Of a stretch of 32,754 nucleotides of DNA, positions 20,101-31,764 are shown piece after piece. The notes under the pieces were generated by a model that saw only the letters and a list, made by a program, of their open reading frames with translations, did no database searches and was not told the DNA's origin. Numbering within the stretch: position 1 is the first letter of the stretch; every line of letters begins with the position of its first letter. The position numbers were made by a program, and so were the translations under genes. This DNA comes from Plantago elongata (taxonomy: Eukaryota; Streptophyta; Magnoliopsida; Lamiales; Plantaginaceae): positions 1 to 32,754 of the forward strand of contig JAYMSP010001386.1 in the NCBI GenBank assembly GCA_036897095.1, written 5' to 3'.

Positions 20101-22266
20101 TGACAAAATATGTGATGTTTGATTTGGTCTCTCCGAGAGACGGTCTCTGGAAGTTACTCAAATTGCTGAAATACTGTAGGAGATTGTTGTCCGTGTGATG
20201 CTACCAGCTGACATCATGCAAATCATGGATTTAATGCTATGCTTCGAAGTAGTAAATTAAACCACATTCAAGTATCAGCACCCAACTTGCTTTGTGAACA
20301 TAGACTGTGATACAAACATCCCTTCTTGCTTGTTTAGATAGAACATAATGTAAATAAGGTGAAGCAGCAAATTATGATGTACTAGATTGGCTTGCTTTCA
20401 AGTATAGTAGGTTGAGAAAGTTGATGTATTGATGTGCAACATAGAATATAGATCTATTCTAAATCATATATACTGTATTATTTAAGTTGAGGGGTTGATG
20501 TGGGCTATTTGATTTTGACTTTGCAGTTGGTTCTATTAAATATTTCAAACAACAAGATAAAGTATCTTCCGGAGTCAATCGGTAGTTGTTTTTCACTGGA
20601 GGAAATCCAAGCTAATGGTACTTCTATATTTGATGCTTCACCAATTCAAGATTGATGATCAGTATTCATGGCATCTCGTACCTGACATTATTCTTTTAAT
20701 TCATTTTAGCTCTTTTCTGGTCATATGGTATCTTTTTTATCCTCTATTAACAGATCGGTGGGTTGATCATACATTAAGATTATTATATTAAACGGGGTAG
20801 GGGAAATGTCCTATATCTTCTGACCTGACAGACTGCTTTCCAATAAGTGCTAAGAGTTGGAAAGGGTTTCACTTTTAAAAGATTTTGAAGTCCGTTTTTT
20901 TTTAAATGTTATTCTTTGAGCATCCAAGTTTGATCATTTGTCGTGTTTAGGCACTGGTTCTTCATTTTTATTATCACAGTTGCTGAGATTATTAATTTTC
21001 ATCTGGATTCTGGAGACTTGCTTAATTTTTATGGCTGTAGACTAATTGACGTTCCAATATTAGCCTAGAGTTTGACTTTCTACTTTGAAAATTTATATTT
21101 TATCGTTTGGTGTTTAGTCTCTTAGTTTGTTATCCAAGTATTGCCTTATGTTCTGTCTGCATCCTGTGTGCTATTCACGTATGGGTTGGGATACGATAAT
21201 ATGCTGCCTTAGATCTTGAATATGTGTTAAAGCTTAACAGTCATTTGTTGCATTCCCCGGTTAATGCATTATAATGATCCCTCTAGTAAGCATTGGAGTG
21301 TCTTTACTCTTGGGTATAGTTGTGAATAGAACGTTGCCGTGTATCATGCCCCTTGACAGGGTGCTTGAGAGAGACCGTCTCTCGGAGAGACCAATTCAAC
21401 ATCACACGTTTAAGTACAAACATCATATGTTTAACTTCACGTTGTGTGTATAATACATGTGCATTATACTTGCGTTACCTGCATTTTTAAACATGTGATG
21501 TTTGTATCAAAATATATGATGGTTGATTTGGTTTCTCAAAACTTCTCCCCAAGCCTCTCTCTTACAATAGTTGACCTCATAGGATGCCATGATCATGCTA
21601 ATGCTGGATTTGGATTTTACTTAATTTGTGAGATTATCATTTATGATGCAGAAAATTCTGTTGACGAGCTTCCGGCTTCAATTTGCAGCCTTGGTAATCT
21701 AAAGTCGCTTTGCCTGGATAATAACAGTATTAAGCAGGTCGTATTCTTCGCTAATTTTATTTCACTGTTGAATTTGGCGAACAATTTTCGTAAGATAATT
21801 TGCTCGTTCTATGATATTACTCATGAGCAGTCTAATCAAATGCTACTTTTTGTGACTGCATATGTTAAATCCTATAGTAGCCAAACTATGCTGTTGCAAT
21901 TGAGTTCGGTTTCTGGTATGTAAACTCAGAAAATCCGGCTATAGTATATTAACCTCGTGTGTGCCCTTTACAGATACCTCCAAACTTACTGAAAGCTTGC
22001 AACAGTCTGCAAAATGTATCTCTCCACGGCAACCCTATTTCCATGGATAGTTTTCAACAAGTAAGACTTTGCTATATTCAATATGCAATCGTCATATACC
22101 TCTAATTATTAAGAAAATCTTAGGCCATAGTCATTAACGACCTCGCACTCTTCAGATGGAAGGCTTCCAGGAGTTTGAAGCTCGGAGGAAAAGGAAGTTT
22201 GACAAACAGATAGATTCAAACGTGATGATCAGCTCCAAAGGCCTTGACGAGGGTGTTGATCTGTGA
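17129..22266 (+). CDS. LRRC57-like leucine-rich-repeat protein, likely N-myristoylated
   Basis: Nine coding exons give 262 residues: 17129-17230, 17491-17560, 17870-17916, 19211-19319, 19450-19535, 20527-20617, 21652-21737, 21974-22060 and 22156-22266. All introns are GT-AG and the frame is kept throughout. The N-terminus MGCAGSK fits N-myristoylation at Gly2 with possible palmitoylation at Cys3, so membrane attachment is likely. Residues about 45-220 form seven to eight LRRs of about 23 residues (examples: RTLDLTSNKL, KLSISGNLLQYLP, LLNISNNKIKYLP, SLCLDNNSIKQIP). The tail has an MEGFQEF segment and a basic RRKRKFDKQ cluster, the layout of animal LRRC57 and its plant counterpart (Arabidopsis At5g07910, also 262 residues as I recall). 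There is no kinase or NB-ARC domain. The molecular role is not known to me. Two MITEs sit in introns 5 and 6. Confidence 0.95.
17624..17685. repeat. Tandem 31-bp duplication in intron 2 of the LRR gene
   Basis: GTTCTTAATGCAACTATTAA and the following bases to CCGTATAA (17624-17654) are repeated directly at 17655-17685 with one or two changes. Confidence 0.9.
19965..20146. mobile_element. MITE copy 1 in LRR gene intron 5
   Basis: About 182 bp with terminal inverted repeats: left AGACCGTCTCTCGGAG, right its exact complement CTCCGAGAGACGGTCT. Inverted similarity continues inwards (GACCAATTCAACAT against ATGTTTGATTTGGTC). It has no coding capacity. The target duplication could not be fixed. A second, shorter copy lies in the next intron in the same orientation. 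Confidence 0.8.
21372..21537. mobile_element. MITE copy 2 in LRR gene intron 6
   Basis: About 166 bp, clearly the same family as 19965-20146: AGACCGTCTCTCGGAGAGACC at the left, shared inner words (CATCATATGTTTAACTTCA, AACATGTGATGTTTGT). The right terminal repeat is cut short after GGTTTCTC, so this copy has lost one end. Confidence 0.8.
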
Positions 22267-23330
22267 ATATTTGCAACTGCAGTATCTGTAAGTTTTCAGG
22301 CATTTAACTTCCGTTTGAAGTTATTCATTCCTTTTATTCTGCTATTATTAAGACAACTCCATAATTTTATGTGATTCTCTATCACTACATTGGAGTATCG
22401 TACACAACTACACATCCTGACATACCTCTTTTTGGGAATCTTTATGATCTAAATGTCGGCATCATATTACCTAATCACATGTTAAGTCATAACAATATTG
22501 TGAATCTTTTGGTGATCCCTTTTAATCTGTGTAAACATGATGTGATGATTTTAGTATCAATTGAGGAAAGATTCCATGCAAAGTTTGGTCAAGTTCCCCA
22601 TACATGATGTAACAGCAGAGCATAATAGCAGGCACATAGCAATCAACAACCGCTTGATGTACATATATACTTGTCCACGTTTTGCATATTCAATTTTAGG
22701 AATTGCATAACCAACCACAACGAACAACCAAGTTGCGGTTTTACTCCCCAATTATGTCATTATGTGACGTGCACCAAATTGTGTGCTAAAATACTTTGAC
22801 AGCAAATGCGTGCGATGTTTTTCTTATGCACTGGTTAATTGTGATAATCTTTCTCTAAATTGCTTTACTTGTACATTGGTGCAGTCACTGACCTTGGTCT
22901 TGTGGAGTTGAAGAGCTCAACTCTTTGCTGATATTTTACCAAAACGGCAGATTTATAATTATTCTCAGCCCTCACTGCAGAAGTGTATCTACTGGCGTCT
23001 GCAATGTATACATTCCATATACACGCCCTCACCAATCAAAACCGGTTACCTTCGTCGCCCAGCACAAGAAATGTAAGTTAGCTGGCAGAATATATTTTGT
23101 ACATTGGGACAGTAACTTCAGAGAACGTTTATCGTGCCATTTTTCGCATTCTTTTTGGATATGTTTGCTTTGTTTGTTTTACTACTAGATATCAGTATTT
23201 CAAGATCTGTAGAGTGTAGTAGTTAAAATGAAATGACCACAAACATTGAGGGACAAATGTTGGTGTAACTGTTTATGAAGCTCAAATAGGTTGCATTTCA
23301 TGCACAAAATAAGTATTTATTAGAATTTAG
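22267..23330 (+). other. Probable 3' UTR of the LRR gene with a spliced intron
   Basis: Twenty-one bases after the stop codon, a strong donor (GTAAGT at 22288) occurs. A matching acceptor (TTGGTGCAG, ending 22884) leads to sequence richer in C and G than the intervening DNA. I infer a 3'-UTR intron of about 597 bp and a terminal exon from 22885 to about 23250-23330. The ORFs at 22371 and 22925 are not convincing genes. Confidence 0.5.
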
Positions 23331-25660
23331 AAGTCATTTTCTATGTGTGACACCGACTACTATTGTGTTGCTCATTGAATTGGGACCATACTATATATAC
23401 TACAAAAATAATAGTAATAATAGTAGCTAATTGCTTGACGATCAATTTTATGGATCTGTTTTTTCGGCACAAAATATATTTTGGTACTAGGGATCGACTA
23501 GGAGCCATATGAGTTGGTCCCAGGTTTGATTATTCTCGAATCCGGATTATAGCCAAGGAAATCCGAAATACTACCTTCACTAGACAAGTTCTGTAAAATC
23601 AGACAAATTAGGTTCAGTTCTCTTCAACTGAAAATTCATCAGTTAAGTACAATTTGATTAGTATGTCAAGATTCGACCGGGCCAAGTCGGATTGACCGTA
23701 AATTTATAACGTATCATCAAATTTATCAACTTGATTTGATTTTTTGTGCATTAACTAAAACTCTAAAATATATTTACATGTCAAATAGTAATATAATTAC
23801 CTTAGTAATTACATAAAAAAGCCATGCGTAACAAATATCGCACTTAAAATGAAAATTACAGCTATGAGAGGCAATTTTGTAGGTTACTCGTCCGGAAGTG
23901 AGCTTGGTTGGTGTTTAGCACGATAATGCCCTAATGAGCTGCTCCTTTTGATTCTATTCTATACACACACAAACCCACTCGTGCTAGCTATTGGATAAGC
24001 ATTAGTCACCAAGAGGGTAACTTTGTTTTTTAAAGTAAATATTAATTTATTTAAACTTAGACTCGTTTAAAAATTAAATGAGGCAAGAGGGTAACATTGT
24101 CTTTATGAAGATACAACAAAAGCCACATTGGCCATAGGTCCAGACAACTTAGATATAAATATGCAATATATAAGGATAGTGGTGTGAAATATTGAAATTT
24201 AAAATGCAGCTTCCTTAAATTATAACATAATTTGCAACAAATACAAGTAAATGATAATATTCAACGTAAAGAGCAAGGCAAGTTTGACCAATATATATAG
24301 TTGGTAGTTGGTGCAACAATATTTTTATTTTCTCCTGGTTCATGGAGTTATTACCATAACGGGGCAAAACATAAATGAGGTCGTTACCTTTACCTCACCT
24401 GACTTGAGTCAGATACGTGGACTGCCAGCTAAGCACTTTTCCACAATTTCGTTGAATCATTTATTTGCAACTAGCTCCTTTGTATATCCGAATATTACTA
24501 ATGTCCCCTTTAAATTTGTAAGCTTGCAAATTCTCCCTAAATACAAAGTATAAGAACATGTGAATTTATAGGATGTCGAATAAACTAACTATAAAAAGAG
24601 TAAGGGGCTGATTGGGAAGCGATTTGAATTGAAAAATGTCCATTCAAATAGCATGTTTCTTGAGTGCATATTGTTTTTGTACTTTGCTGCTTTAGCCTTT
24701 AAATTAGTACTATGATGCAGAGTTTGTTTTACAAAATTAGGTGAAGGAGTGGAAAGTTGAAAAAAATAAAGGCTTGAATTGATAATTAATATGAAATTTT
24801 TTATACTTATGGAAGAAGATGTGAGTTTTAATAGAAATATATATTAATTAGTTCTTAAAGCGACTGATTTTTCAAATACACATATAAATACAAAGTATAA
24901 GAGCATGTGAACTTATAGAATATCGAATAACAGAGCATATTCAACAATGGAAAATAAAATGAAAAATTTACAAACCTCAAATGCATATTTAAAGTATCTC
25001 AAAACGAAACATATTATATTATGTTTAATATCTTCATACAATATGTCTTCATCACATCATCCATTTTAAGTAAACATTGATGCACACCTGAACTATTTAT
25101 CAATGAGCATTATGAGAGAAAGCGTGAACTGCTAAGTTGATGTAAAACCCCCCAGCTCGAACTGCACATATATCGAAAAATATCTAACCGTCAACCTCAT
25201 CAATCATTATCAGATAAGTTTACAAACGCAGACACTCCTATCTTGCGCAATCACTTGGCTTGAACATTCAATAACTTTCCAACCATTTCAATTTAACTAA
25301 GTCGATGCTGAGAAACCCTGATACGATAAAAACTAATACTTACACGTTTCAACTTTCATACTAGAACGAAGTATAACGACATGATGTTCGTTACAACTTT
25401 CTATCGAGATAGATAATATGAGGAAAGTATCAATAATATTTGAATTAACGAATATTAAATGAATATTGGTGGTATTGATAAATTGAAATGCTATAAAAAA
25501 AGGAGTAAGGTCAGCTGGGATCCAAATCCAGAAGCTCACAAAGTAAAGCAGTACCTGAAATCAGCAAGCTGTCTTCTTCTTCTTTGTTGTTTCCAGAGTT
25601 TTCCATCTTTTTCTAAAATTAGTCATTTCGATTTTTGTGGAAACAAATTAACCCTAGATT
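23331..25660. other. Intergenic region between the LRR gene and FATB
   Basis: No gene is supported. It holds a pair of 48-bp direct repeats (24538-24585 and 24885-24932) and AT-rich sequence. Near 25140-25200 a patch (GTAAAACCCCCCAGCTCG) resembles a retroelement LTR start but lacks a partner or primer site. Confidence 0.5.
24538..24932. repeat. 48-bp direct repeats flanking a 299-bp segment
   Basis: TAAATACAAAGTATAAGAAC at 24538 and TAAATACAAAGTATAAGAGC at 24885 begin two 48-bp copies that match at all but about five positions. They enclose 24586-24884, which has no recognised content. Confidence 0.85.
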
Positions 25661-26465
25661 AGATAGATATATTATGCTATACACACACCTTTCGATTCTT
25701 CGCTCTTGATTCTTCACATTTTTCACCTCATTTCTGCCAATGTTCGCTTTCTCTGCACTCAGGTAACAATGCCTCTACCTCTTTTTTTTTTTTTAATTTT
25801 TATTTATCGAATGATTGTTATCTCTCTGCATTTCGCTTGATCTGGAAGCATTCAGCGTGTGATCATGCACGGTGTTGTTTGAAGAAGATTCGAGTTGTTT
25901 TTTTCCTTAATGTAGTATCGCCGTTTTTCTGTTTTTTGCGAACTGCTCAGATCTGTTTATTTTTTTTGCTGCTGATTGGTTGTTGTTTGATATAATTTTT
26001 CGTGTAGGATTATCTGTATCATGTGATCCTGATTTTTTGAAAAATCCTTCTGTGAAAGTGTGTGTTAATGCTTTAAATGTTTATGTTCTGTTTGATTTAC
26101 CTCAATGCTTCATGTGTTTTGTGTGCATTCCATGGTGAAAGTGTCTATGAATGCCGTTATTTTACCACGAAATGCTTGCTGCGTTGTAATCATGTGGTTT
26201 TGCTGAGACGGTTTCTGATGTTTTTAAGTTGTATTTGTGCACATGGCTGCTGTTTTACAACAAAATGAATGCATCTGTATTCATGTAGTTTAGCTTGTTT
26301 TCGCGGTTGTATTTGTGTTTTATTCACACACAGATGCAATTTAAAAATGATTGCTGATATTCGATCTTGTTGCGTAGGTAACTGCTGGAAACTATTGAAG
26401 TTTAGTTTGAGTTTCGTGATATTCTTTTTCTATTGGGGGACCTTCTACATTACTATAACCAAGCC
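25660..26465 (+). promoter_or_regulatory. FATB 5' leader with a probable 5'-UTR intron
   Basis: Pyrimidine-rich sequence (about 25685-25762) ends in a donor (CTCAG|GTAACA at 25763). An acceptor (TTGCGTAG, ending 26377) precedes the exon holding the start codon. The inferred intron is 615 bp and T-rich. The leader exon contains an ATG at 25740 that opens a nine-codon upstream ORF (stop included). The exact transcription start is not visible. Confidence 0.5.
25740..25766 (+). CDS. Upstream ORF in the FATB leader (eight residues)
   Basis: ATG at 25740 starts MFAFSALR followed by TAA (25764-25766). The intron donor lies inside the last sense codon (AG|G). Because both the intron (GTAACA) and the next exon (GTAACT) begin GTAAC, the ORF ends with AGG TAA whether or not the intron is spliced. 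It could modestly reduce FATB translation. Whether it lies within the transcript depends on the unseen start site. Confidence 0.35.
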   Translation: MFAFSALR

Positions 26466-29118
26466 ATGGTGGCCATGGCTGCACCTTCTGCATTCTCTCC
26501 TGTTGCTTCTCCATCTAATGATTCATCCTGGAGAGCACCTGGAAAGATTGGAGGAAACATCCCTGTAAGCGTTGATGCTCGTGGAAACATTGGGAAGCCG
26601 AAACCTGGATGTCCAGGTTTACATGTTCGGGCTAATGCACAAGCCCCTCCCAAGGTAAATGGGACCAAGGTTGGGGTTATGGATGGCCTGAGGACTGATG
26701 ATGATGTATTCATTTCACCTCCCCCAAGGACGTTTGCTAATCAATTGCCTGACTGGAGCATGCTCCTTGCTGCCATCACAACAGTCTTTTTGGCAGCAGA
26801 GAAGCAATGGATGATGCTTGATTGGAAACCAAAACGGCCAGATATGCTTGTTGATCCTTTTGGTATAGGGAGGATTGTTCAAGATGGTATGATATTTCGC
26901 CAAAACTTCAGCATCAGGTCTTATGAAATAGGGGCTGATCGGACTGCTTCTGTGGAGACTCTGATGAATCATTTGCAGGTACATGATGGGATTCCTTTCT
27001 GTCGCATGGTCTTTTCCTAAAATGCTGCTATTGTAATTTAAAACTTAGCCTGCTTATGGCTGACAGAAAACTTGCTCTTACTGCAGGAAACTGCTCTTAA
27101 CCATGTGAAGACTGCAGGACTGCTTGGTGATGGGTTTGGTTCCACACCGGAGATGTGTAAAAGAAACTTAATTTGGGTTGTTACTAAAATGCAGGTTGTT
27201 GTGGATAGATATCCTACATGGTAAGTTTCAGTTCATGATACATGAATAGGCATGGTTTTATCCTTTAGAAAGCCTTGAACATATGGTTCCGATCATTTCC
27301 TCCTTTCTACCATTTTGTTTAGCCTGAGATGTTTACTTTGCAGGGGTGATGTTGTCCAAGTGGATACTTGGGTAGCTGCATCTGGGAAGAATGGTATGCG
27401 CAGAGATTGGCTTGTACGCGATTGCGCTACGGGTGAAGTATTAACTAGAGCTTCTAGGTAATTACTCTTCCTACCCCCCAGGGAAAAATAAAGTTTACAG
27501 TCACTTCTCCAAATTTTACTTGTTCAAACTATGTGTAGAACCTGGACAGCCCTTTTTACTTAACAAAGAGAATTATGTCATTGACTTTTAGTTTTGAAGG
27601 TGGATATTGCCTCATTTAAGATGCAATGATAGAGTTTGAGCTGTATTTTAATTTTTGTGTGTCTCTTCTCTCGGCTTCTTCTATTTGGGTTTATGCAGTC
27701 TATGGGTGATGATGAATAAACAGACTAGAAGATTATCTAAACTTCCAGATGAGGTCAGGGAAGAAATAGGCGGCTACTTTGTGGATTTCCCTCCAGTAGT
27801 GGATGAGGATAGCCGGAAGCTACCAAAACTTGACGATAACAATGCTGATTACGTCCGTGCTGGTTTAACAGTAAGCAGCTAGCTTTGCTTTGCTCTTTGA
27901 GAATTAGTTTCCTTGAAAACGAGTTTCTTGGCTTGAAGAATATTATTTGAATGCAGCCAAGATGGAGTGATCTGGATGTGAATCTGCATGTGAATAATGT
28001 AAAATATGTTGGTTGGATTCTTGAGGTAAGCACTTCTCATTCCTTCTTTTAAACCCTGGTCGAGTGCTGGAAACTCAGTCATCTTCAATTATGTTCACAT
28101 ATATTCCACCCTGTCCAGAATCAATCTTTCAAACCTGTCATTGGGTTTATCCTTATGAAAACTATGGTTGACTACTAATCTGGTTATTTGGGAATCTGAC
28201 CAATTCTTTTCCTGGCGAAAAAAGATAGTTAATCAGTCACAAGTATCACCAAAAATAGATATAAAGCTGTTTCAACTTCCTACTGCCACATGTTCTAAGA
28301 ACCTGATTGGATGCTCTTCCATGTCAGTTCGGTTTATGATGGTTATAAAATTGTACTGAGTTTATCATGTACTGATTCGTGTAACTTCAGTTTCTACCAA
28401 CTCACCTTGTTACCTTCATCATATTCATATTTAGGTTAAAACTTTTTAATATATAGGTTCAACTCAATGATTTCGGCTGGATTTGATTCCTTATATGCCC
28501 CGCACATCCATTAGTGTTGTTAAATAATGCCCTCACCTACCACGTATTGGGGAGCTTCACTGTATTTAATAATACTGATACACAAAGTAGCATTAAGAAG
28601 TGATAGGGAGAGGATAGTTGGAGGTACTGTTATGATTATCACTGCAAAGGCAAGTTGTAATATGTAAAGTTAATGGATATAAGGGGTCCTATACTGTACT
28701 ATCTTATCAGGGAGGGCCTAAACTTTACTGTCTTGTACCAAACCGAGTACTATATTTTAATTTTGTTATAAACTCATGTAGATTGCTCTAGCACCAGTTT
28801 TGTTATGGTCTTCTGCGAGATGCATTTTTGTTAATTGCATCGTTACTTTTGTTGCAGAGTGCTCCATTGAAAATATTGGAGACTCATGAACTTGCCGGGA
28901 TGACCCTGGAGTATCGGCGAGAGTGCATGAGAGACAGTGTACTGCAGTCCCTCACTTCAGTTGTGGATAATGGGACTGGTGAATCAACACACCCGGGTTT
29001 GCTTGAGTGCCAACATTTGCTTCGGTTTGAGGGTGGTGGTGAAATTGTCAAAGGACGGACAATGTGGAGACCAAAGAACCCTAACAGAATTGGAACTTCA
29101 GGTCAGCTCCTGGCCTAG
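26466..29118 (+). CDS. FATB: Palmitoyl-acyl carrier protein thioesterase, chloroplastic
   Basis: FATB hydrolyses acyl-ACP (mainly palmitoyl-ACP) in the plastid stroma, ending fatty-acid synthesis and releasing saturated fatty acids for export. Six coding exons give 420 residues, the usual FATB length: 26466-26978, 27087-27220, 27344-27457, 27699-27870, 27957-28025 and 28858-29118, all GT-AG. The N-terminus (1 to about 60) is a Ser/Ala-rich transit peptide, followed by ANAQAPPKVNG and the hydrophobic LPDWSMLLAAITT segment (about 94-114) diagnostic of FATB rather than FATA. Two hotdog domains follow. The catalytic set is visible: D318, N320 and H322 in DVNLHVNN, and E356/C357 in LEYRREC, with the family spacing of 35 residues from His to Cys. 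ATG 26466 is the first in frame in its exon. A long intron (about 830 bp) precedes the last exon. It is convergent with an acyl-protein thioesterase gene. Confidence 0.98.
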
Positions 29119-29760
29119 GTTTCAGACCACCTTTGTCTTGCTGGAGTGAAGTTGCTTTCTAGTTAGAGTACTTCTTGTGCCTACCCATCTTCATGCTAGT
29201 GAAAGAACAAAACTCTTTGGTTTTTCCCTCTTTTGGCCATTTTAGTGAAACCATGGGATTTAACCATAACCTTTATCCCTGTGGCAGTTTACTAGTAATT
29301 TGGACATAAAGTTCACCTACAGTTTATTGAAAGGGAAAAATGTGAAATGAACTGGAAACTGCATCATTTAAGATATATATACCCGATGGTTTCAAAAGCC
29401 TGCGTGACGAATGTGTTAGAAACTTCAAACTTAGGTTGGAAGTACGAAGAGCCTATGGATAGGCGAAGGGGCAAAGTGTAATGTTTCTTGGTGGCAATCC
29501 ACATGTAATATCCCCGCCTAAATTATGCTTTTGGTTTGGTTTTGGTTCTCTTGCTAGTTTTTTTTTTTTTTTTTGGTTTTTGTTATTTTTTCATTCCTTG
29601 AAGGAAAAAAGTAGACGATGCAAATAGTTGCAAATCATTGTAAGTACACCGTTTGTACTCATTTAATTGTAGATCTGTCTGTCCTCCCAATTATTGTCAT
29701 TTTCAGCTTGTAATATTATAACCTCATGTAAGATGTAACGATGGCTTTTAATTTGTTGAA
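29119..29760 (+). other. Probable FATB 3' UTR
   Basis: The sequence after the stop is T-rich, with a long T-run near 29556-29575 and TTGTAA/AATATTA-type words near 29705-29720 that could direct polyadenylation. No other gene is visible. Confidence 0.5.
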
Positions 29761-31400
29761 GCATATTAAGAGGCTTGTTTTCTAAATTTGAATCAAATTA
29801 ACGTAATCATTTTCGTATAACTCAGACATTAAGGTTGGTTGATGCATGGTTTAATATGAAAGTTAAGTAATGATAAACCATAACAAATATTAGAAAATAT
29901 GTATTTTTAGTGTAAAATGTCTAGTTGTATTTTGCTAAGTGTGAGATAACCTTATTTTCTTAGTGATGCGTATGAATTCTGCGGTATGCAGGGAGTAGAG
30001 ATTTTTGCAAGGATATGAGTAAAAAAACCTTCACTCCCAACATTAGATAATCAGATATTAAAAAATCTCCCAAAAATTACTAAATCTATTCTTGGCCCGT
30101 CATAGCTAGAAGCTATTTATAGTTATAAGTTACACAACTTCATATAGTTATCATTTTTATACCATTCACATAATTACATACATTATTAAAAAAAATTACT
30201 AACATATTATAATTAACAATAACTTTATATATAAATTATATATTTTATCACTAAAATTACTCCCTCCGTCTTGTTAAAAGTGAAATATTTTTCATTTTCA
30301 ACGTCCCACCAAAATAAAATAATTTTTAGTATTTACATTATAATTTATTTTTAACTAAATACAATATATATTTTTCTTTATAAAGTCCAAAACTAAATCG
30401 TTACATTAATAATGAAACAAAAGTAATTTTTCATGATATATTTGTTCCACCGAATCGTTGCCAAACAAGATAAGTACTATTACACACAAAATTAGTAGCA
30501 ATAACAAAATTACATTTACTCATTTTACACATTTCCAACTAAATACACATTTTTTTCACTCCGAATCTTCTGTGAAGGGAAGAAACTAGAAAGCAATCAT
30601 CCAGCATTCCTGTCATCCAGTGTATCCCAACACTGAATTCTACTGCCACGTGGATACTTCTTATTGGTGATACAGAATTTGGCATGGAGAAAGGAACAGC
30701 GAATCAGGAGAGCATTTTTTTCCCTTTCATATAGTTTATCTTAATTTACCTAAGTTCTCCGAATTCTCCACGACGGAGTGAGTAGCAGCAGTTTTTATTA
30801 TGTTACTAAATACGTTAACAATATACCAGTTAATCCTTCATGGTATATTTATTTTATTAAAATTTCGTTAAAGTTATATCAGAAAGTATTTAATAAAATT
30901 TAAGAAACATCAACATATAAATAAAGAATTATTAAATATTCACTAAAACATTACACACCTCTTCTAAGACTTTATAACCTGTAAATAATTTTAAAATTTG
31001 TCACTTTACACTACAAAATACACAGTTTTGACACCAGAGGTACAACATTTTAAACATTTCAAAATTCTTAAAAAATGCACCTGAAAATGTGCATTAATCG
31101 TATGTGGTTATTAACGGAGGAAGTACTGTGAAGTGTACACTATCCTACTACTATTAATGCTATAGCTGGATTCCCATGTGTAGGTTAGGCTGGCCTTCTG
31201 CTTTTCCTGCATTACGCGTTCCATTTAGCCAAAATGGAGGCATTTATTCCCTTCATTATTACAGCTTGTGACATGCCAAAGATTGGCAATTTCTGATGTT
31301 ACTATCTAAAAGGGTGTTCTCCATCAAAGAAACCAACTGAAAGGGTGTACATCCTTTTCTTAAACAGACAAGACAAAAAAGATTTAGACATACCGAAAGG
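29761..31400. other. AT-rich intergenic region between convergent genes
   Basis: No gene is supported. The stretch carries a possible Stowaway-type MITE (listed separately). From about 31200 onwards it becomes less AT-rich and may be the 3' UTR of the minus-strand thioesterase. Confidence 0.5.
30260..30782. mobile_element. Possible Stowaway (Tc1/mariner-type) MITE
   Basis: The left end CTCCCTCCGTC (30260) follows a TA, and the right end GACGGAGTGAG (ending 30782) precedes a TA, the terminal repeat and target site of plant Stowaway elements. Inner inverted similarity is weak. A second candidate right end (AACGGAGGAAG before TA, near 31113-31123) exists, so the element may end there or two old copies may overlap. 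Confidence 0.35.
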
Positions 31401-31764
31401 TGACAGCTCTAAAGGCTGAAAACAGGCTAACATGATATTGAAGCTACCTAAAACATAATGCAAGGAATGTCAAGCGATATAATCACTGAGGTGCGAAAGG
31501 GGTTCCTAATAAGTGCAAGTTCCCAAACAGGACTTAATTAAAACATTCCAGCGACTTTGATTTGGAAAAAAGAAAAGGAACCAAGAAACTACATCAACAA
31601 TAGCATCAGTTTATATAGTTTCAAATTTGAAGCACAGTGCCACCATGCACACTAGTTTGGTTTGAAACATACAAGAAACACACCAAGTACATCACTCAAT
31701 GTGAATAAATTGATGTAACTTATGTTCCAATGAATTAACACTCTGGCGCCTGCTGCGTCTCGAA
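31400..31764 (-). other. Probable 3' UTR of the acyl-protein thioesterase gene
   Basis: Downstream of the stop on the minus strand there is non-coding sequence of ordinary transcript-like composition and no competing gene. The poly(A) site is not clear; a minus-strand AATAAA (TTTATT on the plus strand) near 31241-31246 is a candidate further out. Confidence 0.4.

Noticed and set aside
21444-21923. 159-codon plus-strand ORF in the LRR gene
   Set aside because: It contains exon 7 in its true frame (ENSVDELPASICSL) but extends into both introns and the MITE; only the exon part is coding.
22371-23188. Small ORFs downstream of the LRR gene
   Set aside because: They fall in the inferred 3'-UTR intron and terminal exon, and show no family motif or splice-compatible extension.
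25137-25210. Patch resembling a retroelement LTR start (GTAAAACCCCCCAGCTCG)
   Set aside because: No partner LTR, primer-binding site or target duplication is visible; too weak to call.
26433-26465. Longer FATB start through an upstream in-frame TTG
   Set aside because: The codon at 26433 is TTG, not ATG. The usual FATB N-terminus begins at ATG 26466 (MVAMAAP).
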